Origin: Sphagnum compactum
Taxonomy: Eukaryota > Bryophyta > Sphagnopsida > Sphagnales
DNA length: 64,000 nt
Reading direction: 5' to 3'
Assembly (NCBI GenBank): GCA_965153455.1
Contig: OZ234495.1
Location: 15,248,875 to 15,312,874, forward strand
Numbering within the stretch: position 1 is the first letter of the stretch; each line of letters begins with the position of its first letter. The notes under the pieces are model-generated. The model searched no databases. It was not told where the DNA came from and was given only the letters and a program-made list of their open reading frames with translations. Below, in pieces: positions 35,034 to 47,934 of the stretch. Position numbers and translations under genes: made by a program.

Positions 35034-38000
35034 TGTTGTTTAAAGTTCTAGAGCAATTGTGCATTTGTATTTTTATTTGTTTATGGTTTACTATTATGTA
35101 TGTACATGCCCTAGGACTTTAAGATGGAGATGTGAATGAGTATACATGATTAGTAGTTTAGAATTTTTTTGTAATTCAAACTCAGTTTAAAAATACCGCA
35201 TATTTTTTTGCTAAATTTTGCACTAAAAAGTTTAGTTGGTTGTTCTATAATAATACCAGAGTGTGGGAATACATGAATGCAATAATCTACCATAAACATA
35301 TCCATGAAATAGTCAAATGTAGATGCTTTTAACATCAAACAACAATTTTTTTTTGTTTGTCCCTTTGTTCTATGAACATAATGCCCTAGATTCATTGTTG
35401 TTCTGGTCATACCATGTAGAACCCCACATTTGAATTAGTACATTTTAACAAGTAATTAGTTGTAAGTCATTTGCAACATTATGTATGAACATCTGTAAAA
35501 GGTGACACAAATAGACATTGAGTGTGCAAATGATATAGTAGTTTTACTATTTTATTTAAGGCAAGAATATTTTAAAGTGGTTAGATAAAGAATTTTTTGT
35601 AGTTCAACGATGATTTTCTAAAAAACTATTTTAATTCTTGTATAACTGTCAATCAATAGACTACTTAACAAATAAGTTGTTGGGTCTGGTGTTTTGGCAT
35701 GTGGAATCTCTAAAATGATTCTTTCAAGCACATTTCAATTTTAAGGAGAGAATCCCCTCTTCCTAGTTGCAAGTTCTACTACTTTAGCTCAAGACACAAA
35801 AATATTGTAGCTCCATCAATGAGTCTACCAGTTATTTGTTGTTGAAATCACCTATAAATTTGATGAGACCATAGAGAAAATAACAAATTCATGAGAAATG
35901 AATTGAACTAACATCAGTTTTCAACTAACCTAATGCAACTGGTGTTAGCTATCTTCCACAATAAATTAACATTGATGCACTATTATTGCTACTACAATGA
36001 GGAGAAAACTGAACAAACTTTACCTAAGAGATGGGTATAGGGTACTAATTGTTTGAATTTTAAGGAAATAAATTGTTTCGGGGTCTTTTTCATATCTTCC
36101 TTTAACCTTGTTGTTAAGGTCTCCTTATGCTTAGTTTGAAATCTGTCTACCCATATTTTTAGATTAGATTGTTATTGAAGTTGCTTGTGTTGGTAATGGA
36201 GTTTTTTAGGAGAATGTGTTGGTAGAGTCATGGCCGATGATTCCAAACTATAGAAAGTGGTTGGAAGGGGCTTCAACAATGTTATAAGTAGTTGTGGTGA
36301 AACTCTCCACCTCCATGTTTAGAGAAATTCTACATGCAAAAAACATGTATCAACTTTCATTTACTATATTGACTCATATGGTTGTGATTTAACACACTTA
36401 AAATTAATGAGACTTATAGACCTGGGGCATTTGATAAATATGAAATAATTTGATAGAATCCCCACATTTCAACTTCAAAATATGTTCATATCAACAAAAT
36501 TTGCCAAGGGAAAATCTCAAGGTGATTATTGGACTCCTCAGTAGTTTGATGTAGGCAACATACTTTAATGTTGATCAAAGAAATGTAGGTTGAGCTTTTC
36601 CATAATACCTATCACATGTCGTTTGCATGATTTTTGCCCAATTGTGGCATCAAATGGTTGATTGTTATGAATACAGGTGGAGGCCAAAATGATGCAATTA
36701 GCTTAGACATTAAGGATCTTATAGTTGCAAATGAGCGAATTGCTAAAGTCAAGCCATTGTTTGCATAATTTTAGATACTAGACATTGTTTAAACAAGGCA
36801 TGTCTTCTATCGCAAACCCATGAATGCATTCTCTTATGTGTAGTTTCAAAATAAAGTTGTATATGGAATTTTGTTTGATAAGCAAAAACAAAAGCATGTG
36901 ATTTATTGTTTCCACATTCTACACCTATTCGAAATCTTAGATTCAAACCATCTGGTCAAGTTTTCACCTTATTAAGTTGGCAGGTATTTGGTGTAAGTAG
37001 CCCTTATGTAGGTGGGACCTTTTTGGCCTAAATTCAATACATTGCATTTTGACAAGATTAAATGATTACCATATTTCAATAATCAACTTGTCAACATGGG
37101 CGAATTGTTTTTCATAAGTGTTGTTTTGAGGAACAGAGGAGAGCCCCAAAAACTTGCATCATTCCCAGACTAATTTCTTTCTCTATACTAGGTTCTATTA
37201 TCGATGGACAAGAGGAGGAAAGGGAGATGCCATCAATGAATGTTTAATTGTAGACAATGAAGTCGATGAATCAAGTATGGGGGACAAAAGCCCCAAGTAT
37301 GTAGACATCAACAATAATGCCACAAAGAAAGCCATTTCTTATGATGTTACATGCAACATGATGCATTTCCTTCATTTTCACACTTACTCTTCACACAATT
37401 CATTAGCCAAAAAATGAATGTGGTTATGGTTTTTTAGCCGCCTATATTATTTTCCATTGCATATAGTAGCCACCTATATTTAAGTAGAAAAAAAATGATA
37501 GCCACTTGACCCTAAAACATTCATTGACTTTTCACCACCCTGTCATGAACAAGGATTTTTCCATGTAGCAACTTCTTGAGCTAAATAAAATTTGGGTAGC
37601 CAATTGAAATCATTAGCCCAAAAACAAATATGCCACCTTGGCATACCAATAGAAGCACATTGTCGCCATTCACCTTACTTGGAAAAATTGAAAAAAAAAC
37701 CATGCTTAGAGGAGGATTTAAGGGGTGGGAAGGCCCCTTATTCCATGGGTTTTTCTCCCTTTGATTTGTTTTGGCTTTTTGGTTTGGTTTTTTTTTTTTT
37801 TTTCTCTTTCATCTCCTCTTCTTGTGTCCCTTTGTTGATTTTCTTCTTCTAACTATATAAGATTGTTTTTTCTTTGTTGCTTTCTTCTTTAAGAAATTGG
37901 TTATGTTAATTTTGGAGTAGAAGAAAAGAAAGGACAATAGTCCTTGGATGTATTTGACTAGGATCAAAAAAGCAATAAACCAAAGTTTTTCTGCAAAACC

Positions 38001-40174
38001 TTTCTTTTCTTTTGATTTATTTTGAATTTTTTTTCACTATTCGAGTAGGATAGTAAGAGGGTGGAATAAATGATAGGAGAGAGAGGCAAAATATAGGCAT
38101 TACGAGGACAAATTTGTTTACCTTTAAAATTTACATTTTCATTAAAAGATCCCTTTCTTGATGAATTGTAAATGTTGTAACCCTATGGTGATACTATTGT
38201 TACAATGTAAAATTATTGTCCCCTTGTTTATTAACTAGGTTATGGTCATTTCTCTTGATGTAATTAACTTGCTAACACATTAGGATTACTCACTTAAAGA
38301 ATGGAAATGAAGATTAGAATGTAGGATCTTCTCTTCTTCATACAGAACTTGTTATTCTTATGTGGGTAATTGTAGAGAATTAGTAAATTAACGTTGTGAA
38401 TGTGCAGTAACATTATTTTACCTTGGTATTGTCTTCAAGTTGAAGATGATTACCAAGGACCCAATTGGGCATTATTTACAAATGATTAACCAAAATTACT
38501 TAAATGACTAAAAATTACTATTTGACATGGTAGTGTTATTTCATTTAAAAATCAAATAATAATTTTTTAAAGATATTTTTAAATTTCAAATTGTTTTTAT
38601 CGAATTATGGATAATGCAGGACTTCAATTTGAGATTTTAATACCCAATTTTATTTATTTATTTACTGTTTAATGTTAAAAGTTCATTGAAAAAGAGTGAT
38701 AAATTTTGATCACAACATTTTAAAAAAGAAATTTGAACTCTCACCCTTTTAGCCCAAGGCCTTTACCTTCTAACCACGATTTCATGTGATGACAAAAATT
38801 ATTATCACAAAACAAATAAACATTAATTTTTTGAATATTTCACATTATAATCTTATTGAGTAATTTCATAATGAAAATGATTACATGTTTACATATTTAA
38901 TATCATTAATTTAATTTATTTCATAAAATTTTCACTAAATTTTATAATTTTTTAATCTCAAAATGTGAAATGTATTAGGTTAATTTTAAATATATTATTT
39001 GGGCAAAAAATTGAATACAAGTTTTCTATTAATGTTTATTAATGTTTAAGTATAACTTCACAATGAATTAAATTTCACTTTCGAAATTACATAATTAAAA
39101 TTCACATGTTTTTAAGTTTATAAATTTGGTCACATACTATTTTCAATGTCAAGTTTAAAGATATTGTAGTAGTCCAAATTTCACGTGTAAATTAACTATG
39201 TTTTATATTATTCAATAATTAAAACATCAAATTATGTTCTTTATTTCCATTTTTTCACATGTCATTTTGTTATATTTCAATTTTTTTCCCCTTACTTTTA
39301 TTTTATGTAAAACATTACAATTAATAAATGAGAACATGAAATTGATCATTTTAAATTCATATTTTAATATTTTAGTATTGTCACATCATCAAAATTAACA
39401 TTATAATCACAATCAATCATTTCAAATGACTAATTTTAGCAACATTAGTTACATTAATAAAGTTAAACAACTCCATGTGAATGTCAAATATGTCATGTGC
39501 TCATCATTATGTTTGCTTTGATTAAATAACTAGTTTTCTTTAAGTAAAACAAACAAAATTAGTTGTGATTTTAATCAAATTGGACATGGTCAATTATTTA
39601 AAATCATTTTAGTCACAATACTATTAGCTCATAATTCCCACATATTGACTTTTATTTAAAATCTTTCAAAATAAAAATTATCATATGAAAGTGATTTGAA
39701 CCATTCTATTGAATGTTTTAGTAATCAAGAAATGAATTGTTAATTCTTTTATTCGTAACAATACATTTGGCCATGCAACTTATGTTTCAAATCTCCAAAT
39801 GGGGAATGTGATTTCATTTTAAATATTTATTTTTTTAAACCTTCTCAATGATATAAAGAGGATCCAATTTGAACAAAGTTTGATCTTGCAAACCTTGTTT
39901 GGGTTCAACCCTTGTTCCAAAGTTTCAAAACATTCCAAATTCTAACTTCCAAAGTGGAAATCATTTTGAGAGTGTTGGGATTCATTTTCTTGCATTTTTT
40001 CACATTTGTGTTGAAGTTTCAAAACATATTTTTAATTTGCTTCCCTTGTCATGTTTGATTTTAGTTGTGAATTCACGTAAAATCACGCTTCGTCCATTGA
40101 ATTGTAAAACGAGAGCACACAACAAACAAAAAGAAAATCTAGGCGCGCATGAAGAATTTTTTTAAATTTAAAAT

Positions 40175-40179
<5 letters not shown>
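35034..40179. other. AT-rich gene-poor region
   Basis: No gene could be supported. It contains long T-runs (e.g. 37,788-37,803) and short frames without family similarity. One minus-strand SINE-like head lies at 38,725-38,790. Composition and decay suggest old transposon DNA, but I could identify no ends. Confidence 0.5.
38725..38790 (-). mobile_element. tRNA-derived SINE head (Pol III A/B boxes)
   Basis: On the minus strand AAATCGTGGTTAGAAGG (A-box-like) is followed ~25-30 bases later by GAGAGTTCAAATTTC (B-box-like). Same arrangement as at 1,325 and 3,615. Boundaries unknown. Confidence 0.4.

Positions 40180-40209
<30 letters not shown>
40180..40209. repeat. (AT)n microsatellite
   Basis: About fifteen uninterrupted AT dinucleotides, directly before the tRNA 3'-half fragment. 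Confidence 0.9.
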
Positions 40210-40210
<1 letters not shown>

Positions 40211-40211
<1 letters not shown>

Positions 40212-40246
40212 GGTGATATTGTAGGTTCGAGTCCTACTGAGCCTAT
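40211..40246 (+). pseudogene. tRNA 3'-half fragment
   Basis: GTAGGTTCGAGTCCTAC (40,221-40,237) forms a perfect T arm: a 5-bp stem and a 7-base loop TTCGAGT. It is followed by TGAGCCT in the position of the acceptor 3' strand. The 5' half is absent and replaced by the AT microsatellite. No CCA is encoded. The identity cannot be fixed without the anticodon. It may belong to the same organellar insertion as the group II reverse transcriptase ~500 bases downstream. Confidence 0.5.
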
Positions 40247-40760
40247 ATTCTATAAAACTAAACTAATTAAATTAAGCTAAAATACTTTACAAAAAGGCGT
40301 AACATGCTACATGTTGAATCTACTTAATATAACTTTTATGAACTACCCGCAGCTTGGAAGCTAAATACGTTGGAGGTTTTTTGAACTTCTTCGTTATAGT
40401 ATGGTTTTTGCACCCTAACAAAAGAATGGAGGCCGTAGAGATGAGATAAAACAATAAAAACGCATAATGTGGCGACCGCCACATTGCGGAAGGCCTACAA
40501 CGTAGAGTCATTGTTTGGGATGGGAAAAAATACATATTTTGATATTAAAGTGGCTTTCTGCATCAATCTTTTGCAATTTTTTATGTGCTCCATAATCTAT
40601 GTGTAGTTTGCAAGCATATCTTTGTATTTTATCATTCTTTAAATTGTGGGGTGAAATACTACAAACTTATTCCCAAATCAATCTAATTCATTGTATCTCC
40701 TAGATTAATCTGAGTAACTACAAGAACTCACATGTTCGCCATATTTCCATTTTTAAACTA

Positions 40761-41276
40761 AGGGGTGGTGAAAGGCTGCTGAAAATACCCACAATATTTG
40801 ACAGGACTGTGCAACACTTGTTCAAATTAACTATTGAACTTGTGACAAAACCCTTTGCTGACGAGTATAGTTTTGGATTTCAAAAGGGAAAATGTGCACA
40901 CATGGCGATGGGTGAAATTGCCGCCATAATATACATAAAAACATAAAGAATGTGCAAGGTTTGCGACAATAAGAGGGAACATGATAATATTTTGTTTCTA
41001 CCAAATGGGTGATTGATGTTGATATAAAGTTTTCTTTGGCCAAATATCCTATTAATGGATCTTAAATGATTTCCCCATGCCTAGTGGTACAAAAAGGATA
41101 CTTGAATAATGGCTTAAGAGTCCAATTGAATATCAAGGGGAATTTGAAGTTTTTGCTATGGGCGTCCCTCAAGGTAGTGTCATAAGCCCTTTAATTGCAA
41201 ACTTTACCCTAGATGGATTAGAAGAGAGAGTAAGCCTGGCTAAAAGACTTGGTCAAATATGGTCTGCTAAGATATA
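40761..41276 (+). pseudogene. Group II intron reverse transcriptase/maturase fragment, organellar type, degenerate
   Basis: Translation from 40,761 gives IPTIFDRTVQHLFKLTIE and then PFADEYSFGFQKGKCAHMAM. These match the conserved RT blocks of group II intron proteins (PT..DR.vQ...l.ie...ep.F...SFGFRkGR). About 120 bases on, VDIKVFFG sits at the place of the catalytic-domain block before the YADD region. At about 41,155-41,276, MGVPQGSVISPLIANFTLDG is the PQG..SPLLAN block. Stops and at least one frameshift separate the blocks, and the YADD box, domain X and intron RNA core are not recognised. The block order is that of organellar (chloroplast-like) group II maturases. This is best read as an old mitochondrial or plastid insertion in nuclear DNA. 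A nuclear maturase relic is the alternative. Confidence 0.75.
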
Positions 41277-44200
41277 GCAGAGGTTTAGGCCCCTTTCCTT
41301 TTATTCTAATAATAATTATAGCCAAAAAAATCTATTTTTGTTGCGCCCTATTAGTTCAGGCATATATTATGGGCCCTCTGTCATCCACCTCTATCCAAAT
41401 GACTGAAGTGAATTTCACCAGTGTTGCCTATAGTTTGTTTTTAGCCCATTTTTGGTTTGAGGCCGTCTTGTATCGAAATGTTGTTTAGTCTTTTGTCCTT
41501 AATAGTTTGGGTAATCTGCTTTCTCATTGAGGCTTTGCAATGTTCGCAAGGGTTTTCTTCCCATTTTGGTCTTACCATAATTTATCAATGGTAGGCTGAG
41601 AGCTTGACAACATGCATTTATGTGCGTCACTACAAGAGAGTTTCTTGTGGTTAGCTGCAAGTCTAGTTTGACCAAAAGAACTTTGATTTGCCAGAGGGGC
41701 TCATCTCCTATAATAGCAGGCTAGCGTAGTCTCAGATTATTTGGGCTAAAGCCATTTGTTTGCTTTGTAAACCTTCAGTTTCAAGAAAACTATAATTTTT
41801 TTTGGCGTTTTGCCGCGTTTTCTTCCATTTGCCCCAAGCAGAAAAGAAAATTGCAGTCATGAAAATTATAATTTAAACATTAGCAAAAAGGATTAGGTAA
41901 ACACAAATGGACTACCCAAGGAACTTGTCAATAGAAAGCTATTGAATTTCAAAATGGTATCTAGTGGATGTGACGGAGATGTTTTTTTTTTTTCCAACAT
42001 TGGCTTGAAAATATGTATTTGTTTCCTATTATTTGGTTTCTTGCGCATGATATCTTAAACATCATGTGATCACATATTTAGATTTTTTTTTAAAAATTGA
42101 AATATTTTTTAATTTAAATAAATGTTGCATATAATCAACCAAGTTATAAAACTTAATATTTGTGAGTAAAATTGGGCCTAAGGATATTAAAGTTAATTAA
42201 AGTTCATTTTCTAACTAAAGAAATAATTAATTAAATTGAAAGTGTACTTTTTTAAAAAACTAGAAGAATTTGAAGGTTCATTTGAAAATGAAGTTCTAGA
42301 AATACGAATGATTTGTTTTGGGTATTTTGAGCAAAATAATGAATAATTATAATATACCTTTTATGGCCAAAAAAATATTTCTTTTATTCAGTTCGTTATA
42401 TTTTTATGATTGTAAAAGAAAACTTTGATTTCATTTACTAAAAAAATCTGATTTTGAAAAATTATTGTGATAACTATTCACAAATACAAAATTGGTAGTA
42501 ATTTTTCAAGAATTAGTTCTTTGATAATCAACTTTAAAAAAATTAAAATTATACCTTGGTTGAATATTTGAAAATTGAAGGAGAAAAAACCAGTGTTGGT
42601 CACTTGTATCATAATTTTCTAATACTCGCCAAATCTAGTTCTCACAAAATAACTTACAAAATGCTCAGCTAATTTTTTTTAATTAAAAAGAATTATACAT
42701 TGGGGCAGGGTAGGGTTTTCACAATGTCGATTATCATAAATTTGATAACAACCATTATCATTTGATGGTTTTCAAAAATTGGTTATTATTTTATTTTCAA
42801 AATTTTAAAATATAAACAATTGAATTATCTGTAAAGTAAGGAAAACACAACACATGAACCTTGAGTTTGGTCATACATGGGGTATATTCAAAAAAAGTTT
42901 GCAAACAAAATACATTAGCATTAAACTCATAGAACCATCCAATTTTGTGGTAAACTGAATTTTGTCTTATCTTTCATTTTTCTTGAATGTTTCCATTGCT
43001 ATTACATATGTTTTCACATGTTTTGACTACTCCGAGCAATGCAAGTACTATAATTAGTTTGAACCTTGTGCATTAAACATTGTACATTGTACATGAGAAC
43101 CTAACCTAGGTGAAAAGGTTTTACATGACCTAGGTCTCAACATTTAAAATTTTAGAAATCCGATTCTATTCATCTTGTTCTCACTTATGTGAGAATCAAT
43201 GATGAGGTTTTCAATCAGGGTATCATTCAAAGTGATGCCTTGAGGGGTTCAAATCAAGATACCCGAGTGATACCCAATTTGTTTTTTGATACCTAACCAA
43301 CATTAGAAAAAAACAAATCCTTAATGAGTTTTCACATTTAAAAATAGGAACTAAAGCCAATGGTTTTCATAGACAGTGATAACCATGCAACAATGATTTT
43401 TTTTCAAAAGACCCTATATGTCTCATGCCATAAAATAATATTATATTTTTAGTGATCTTATCACATTCAAAGCAATGGGTTGATTTATTTTTATTGATCT
43501 TAATAATGAAAACCCCTCTTAGGATATAATTATCAAAGGAGCAATTTAAATTAATTTTAAAAATATTTATTATGGACATTGATTGGTGATGGATGAATTT
43601 CATGCATTGGATTAAAAAGAAGATTGATGAATTTATCCAGGATGGACACAAAATGAACGAATGTTCATGGATTGTGGAACCATAAAACTATGGCGTGTGC
43701 ATGATAATGAATCAAAACTAATACCAAGATTGGATTTCTCACTAATTCAAAACATGAATAATTATCAAACGATGATGAATCTTATGGTTTTAATATACAA
43801 TGATTTCACCTTAAAGCCTTTTAAATACATGACACCTCAAATGTCTCAACAATAACCAATAATTCCTTGTTGAGAATTTCATATATAATTTACATTAATA
43901 AAATCTTATGAAAATGAAAATCAATAAGATGAAAATGAACTATTACTTTTGACAATTAAATACAAATTGTTTGAATTCAAGCCCATGACATCAATTGTCC
44001 TAGCCTACATGCTCCATTTTCATTAACAATAGTTTCAACAACCCTTTGGATGAAGTCAATATTTGTTCATCCTTGGAAGGTTTTTGTTTTGTCAGTATGT
44101 TTGTAATTAACACATTAGTCAAATGAACTTTATTTTTATTTTGATGTATTCAATAAAAAAGTTGTAAAATATCCAAAAAATTACTAACAATATATCACAT

Positions 44201-45280
44201 TCAGGAAGTGCACCTATGTATGAAGTGGGGGTAAAAGGTTAAACTAGAATTTTAATGCAATTTTTTTATAACATCAAGTTTTGGAATTGTCCAAAGATTA
44301 GATGATGTGTCATATATCATAATGGAGATTTGATGTGAATACTTACGTAGGTTTAAACTGAATATGCCAAATGGTTACAAATCCATACACAAGGGGGGCA
44401 CATTATTTTTTGAAATTGAAATCTAAAAGAATAAAATGATGGGGTCATGTAGATTGGTTGATGTTTTAAAATTAAAATTTAATTATTATTATATGATTAT
44501 ACTTATTTTCAAAACTCAGATGTAACTAACATTGGGTATGCATTAATAATAGGTATTAAAATTATGAAATTAATATCATATATGTGCATGGATGGAGAGG
44601 GTGCAACTAATATTAAAAAGATCTAGAATAAAGGAAATTACACTAATGATGTGATATTTACTTGTTAAAACAAAGAGTTGATGAACTTTTAGATGCAACA
44701 AGTCCGTGGTCCACTTACTTGGGTTGTAATGCATACCATGTTCACTTTGATTCTAAAATTCAAAAACTTTTTTTTTTCTTTGTATTTTTTCCCCATGGAA
44801 ACAAACCAAATGTGCATCAAATTTGTATTTCATAGGTGTTAAACATCGTTTTCATCATTTGAATGTGATTTGATATTGAAATGTCTGTTGATGTGGTTTA
44901 GAACTAAATTTCCACATTTCATACGTAATGTTTTTTTAGTCATTGACAACCACAACCATCTTTCATGCCTTTTCATACTTACAACTAAAGTTTAAAAATT
45001 CAAACAAATATATGGTGACAAATTCAATACAAACATGAAATTTAACTTGAGTTTAAAGTGGTTTCAACATGTGGATAATAGAAATTTAGATAATAATAGG
45101 TTGAGAAAAATTAAAGATCTCTTCCACAATACTCCTCAAACAATAACATCTTTGATGCACATGGTGAAAAAAGTTTAACACATAATACAACTTTTTTCGT
45201 AAAGTATCTTTAACAATGAACTTAAACCTTGAACTCAAGGTCGAACCAATTTGATGCCCAATCCATGTTTCCCACCTTGT
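41277..45280. other. AT-rich gene-poor region
   Basis: The first ~350 bases after the RT fragment are less AT-rich and could be further decayed organellar sequence, but no motif can be named. The remainder has no supported gene, RNA or transposon end. GATGAATTTCATG-type palindromic words recur near 43,580-43,690. Confidence 0.45.
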
Positions 45281-45289
45281 GTGAAAACC

Positions 45290-45475
45290 AATTTAAATAA
45301 GTAGTCTAGGTAAGTAAGTAGCGTAGATGGGTAGGTAATCGAAGCTGGTGGCTACATAAGTGAATAAGCTAGGTAGCATAGCTAACCTAAAAAGGATAAT
45401 GACAAAGTGGAGTTGAAATGGTCAAGTGACTAAGTAAATAGCCTAGGTGGGTAGGCAACCTAGTTAAAAGAAATA
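45290..45475. repeat. CCTA/TAGG-rich low-complexity tract
   Basis: Short words such as TAGGTAAGTAAG, TAGGTGGGTAGG and AACCTAG, mainly in one orientation. Akin to the tract at 3,480-4,395. Confidence 0.55.
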
Positions 45476-45524
45476 TGATATTACATATCCAAATAATGTT
45501 CTATTTTTTTTTTTTCAATTTTGT

Positions 45525-45810
45525 GTATAGCTTAAGGAGTGATCATCTAGAAGGATATTTAACCAAATTTGGCGATATTTAAGATATGAAAATAGAAAAT
45601 CTTAAGCACACTTTCATATTGTAGGCAATTGTGGCAACTTTTGATGACTTTTTCCCCTTAAAAACAATGAATTTGTGACAAAGTATTCATTTTTCAAACC
45701 TTTTTTTTCGGGTGGAATGGAAAAAAGAACAATTTTTTGAATTTTTTTTTGGAAAGAGCAATATTTCAGCGACGTTTTGTTATTGCTCTTTTCATGATTT
45801 TGAAAAGTTG
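45525..45810 (+). repeat. Dispersed family Y copy (diverged)
   Basis: TCAATTTTGTGTATAGCTTA, GATCATCTAGAAGGATATTT, AACCAAATTTGGCGA and the following TATGAAAATAGAAAATC phrase match the order of family Y. The palindromic core is altered at one side. Confidence 0.5.
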
Positions 45811-46029
45811 CAACAAAAATAAAATCATTGGTTTGAAAGCAACTCTAATTAAGAACAACACAAAATATTATAATTGATGCTCTAAAAAGAAAGTAGAGGG
45901 AAATATCGGTGCTAAAACCGAAACCTGCACAATTAAACAAACCACAAGCACGAGGAAAACAAAGAACAAACAAACAGATGAAGATTGAACCAAAGCTGAC
46001 TTGACTTGAAAGTGCATATTGTTTATGTA

Positions 46030-46340
46030 CTAGTAGAGAAGGCGCCCCGTATGGCGCATTTTGCATCTAGTTCGCCTTCGGGTCTCAGCCTATCCACCTC
46101 ACCCTAAAAGCTCACTAAGGATGCAGAATGCACCCGAGGTGGGGGGCACCTTCCCTAGCATAAAGGGATTTCTGAGGGCAGATTCTGCTTAACAAAAATG
46201 AGCTCTAGTTTCCTCAAAACCAGAACTTCCTTCAAAAATCCACAAAATTTTCAAAAAAGGCCCATCTTCTGCAATCTAAGAAAGAAGCTTGAAAAGTGTG
46301 AATTATTAGGTACTTTGTGGTCTGTGAACTCTTTAGTGTT
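46030..46340 (-). mobile_element. Helitron-like 3' terminus (second type)
   Basis: On the minus strand a hairpin GCGCC-ATACGG-GGCGC is followed after 8 bases by CTAG and then T. This is a Helitron-type 3' end ending at 46,030. Its sequence differs from the two other Helitrons here. The element would extend to the right, but I could not find its TC start, so the right limit given is arbitrary. The neighbouring sequence is richer in G+C than the flank. Confidence 0.4.
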
Positions 46341-46604
46341 GAAAGTGTTAGAGAATTTAGGGCAAACTTTGCAGCACACATATGTTGACATAAGTTCTAC
46401 TATCAATGGAGCTGAATCCCCTACCCTTGAAAGTGTTAGAGAATTTAGGGCAAACTTTGCAGCACACATATGTTGACATAAGTTCTACTATCAATGGAGC
46501 TGAATCCCCTACCCTTGAAAGTGTTAGGGAATTTAGGGCAAACTTTGCAGCACACATATGTTGACCTAAGTTCTACTATCAATGGAGCTGAATCCCCTAT
46601 CCTT
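46341..46604. repeat. 88-bp tandem repeat, three units
   Basis: Units starting GAAAGTGTTAGAGAATTTAG lie at 46,341, 46,429 and 46,517, exactly 88 bases apart. They are nearly identical and include GCAGCACACATATGTTGAC and CAATGGAGCTGAATCCCCTA. The last unit is interrupted near 46,600. High identity suggests recent amplification. There is no coding role. Confidence 0.9.
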
Positions 46605-46735
46605 TTTCCAATTTGTTAAAGAGAAGCTAGAAATGGGTTTTTGTCCAGCACTCCTATATTGACTTTGACTTTTAGCGTGCACTTGCATGAGTGGAATCTG
46701 AATTGACCCTTTTTCAATTCTCCGAAGAGAACTTA

Positions 46736-47102
46736 GAGCATCTCCAGCGGTGCTCAGTATGTGACCCTGAAAATATTTTTCACATCCAAGTTTAGTTATG
46801 TACTCTTTTGCAACCCCACCCATAAAACTGAAACTGGAACAACAACTAAAACGGGGCGACTCAAAGCAAATCACCTGGATGAATCATTACGATTGACCAA
46901 TCAGAAACACTGAGCAGCAGTTAGATCATATTTATTACACTCTTTTTCACAGGTGCACAACGCTGCTGCGGTTTCTACCAGCAGCCATGGCAACTATGCG
47001 GAGCCAGAAGAACCCTTTCCTGAGCCAAACTGACATACTTTGGATTTTCTTCATCCAATTTTTCTGTGCAGGATCACATACTGGGCACCGCTGGAGATGC
47101 TC
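46736..47102. mobile_element. PIF/Harbinger (Tourist-like) MITE, 367 bp
   Basis: 34-bp terminal inverted repeats with two mismatches begin GAGCATCTCCAGCGG at both ends. They are flanked by a TTA duplication (46,733-46,735 and 47,103-47,105), the target duplication of PIF/Harbinger elements. No transposase frame is present, so it needs one supplied elsewhere. The well-kept ends imply a fairly recent insertion. Confidence 0.9.
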
Positions 47103-47499
47103 TTACTCTGCATCTGTATCATACTACAAACTTCAAAGAAGAAAGAGAGAGAGAAAGAGCGAAAGAAAGAGCGAAAGAAAGCTCAAATTCTCTGGAACTT
47201 GCAGGCTAAATGCTATGAAAGAACAAAGAACCCCAAATTGCCTTTTGGGTCTTTGTACAACCCAAAAAAAGAAACTCCTCTCCCTCACACTTCGTCCCTC
47301 CGCCAAATTTTTTTTTTTTGAGTTTTAAAATTTTTAAGTTCCAACCAAGTCAAAATGAGTGTAATATTTGGTATAACAAGTCAAACTAACATTCAACTGC
47401 CCTCACTTGTGCCCATAAAACACTTTGAGAAGTTTCCTAGTCTAGTTGGAGCAACTTTTTTTGGCACAAATTTTTTGCACAAATGGCCCCAAAAAAAAT

Positions 47500-47725
47500 A
47501 TCTGAAAAGATGGTTGCATTATGGCTTTGGTTTTTTGGGGAAAAAGATTGCAAAATTTTCACCCCAAAAAAGAAATCACATTTTAGTTTGGATTTTAGTT
47601 TTGAAATTGCCACAATTGGCTACAATATGAAAAGGTGCTTAAGATTTTCTACTTTCTTATTTTGAATATTGCCAAATTTGATAAAAATATAACTTATGGA
47701 TAATTGTCACTTGAGAAACATCACA
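47500..47725 (-). repeat. Dispersed family Y copy (diverged)
   Basis: In reverse orientation: GCCACAATTGGCTACAATAT, TGCTTAAGATTTTCTAC, TTGCCAAATTTGATAAA, ACTTATGGATAATTGTCAC and CATCACAAAATTGA. This is the same order as in the copies at 16 kb and 57.4 kb. Confidence 0.55.
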
Positions 47726-47934
47726 AAATTGAAAATAATAAAATAATAATAATGATTTGGAGGGCATATTAAAGTTATCCTTCAAGTATTCGTTACTTTG
47801 GGCCTCACTTTGGTCCCACTTTACTCACGGATCCACCCCTTTTGACCTATTCATAAAGTCCATCAAAGTGTGGATCGTTCATAAAAACAAAAGATGAACT
47901 AACAAAAGTGGGAGCACCATAGTTTCTTTCTTAA

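Noticed and set aside
46341-46604. CRISPR-like regular repeats
   Set aside because: Units are contiguous 88-bp copies with no unique spacers; this is a tandem repeat in a plant genome.
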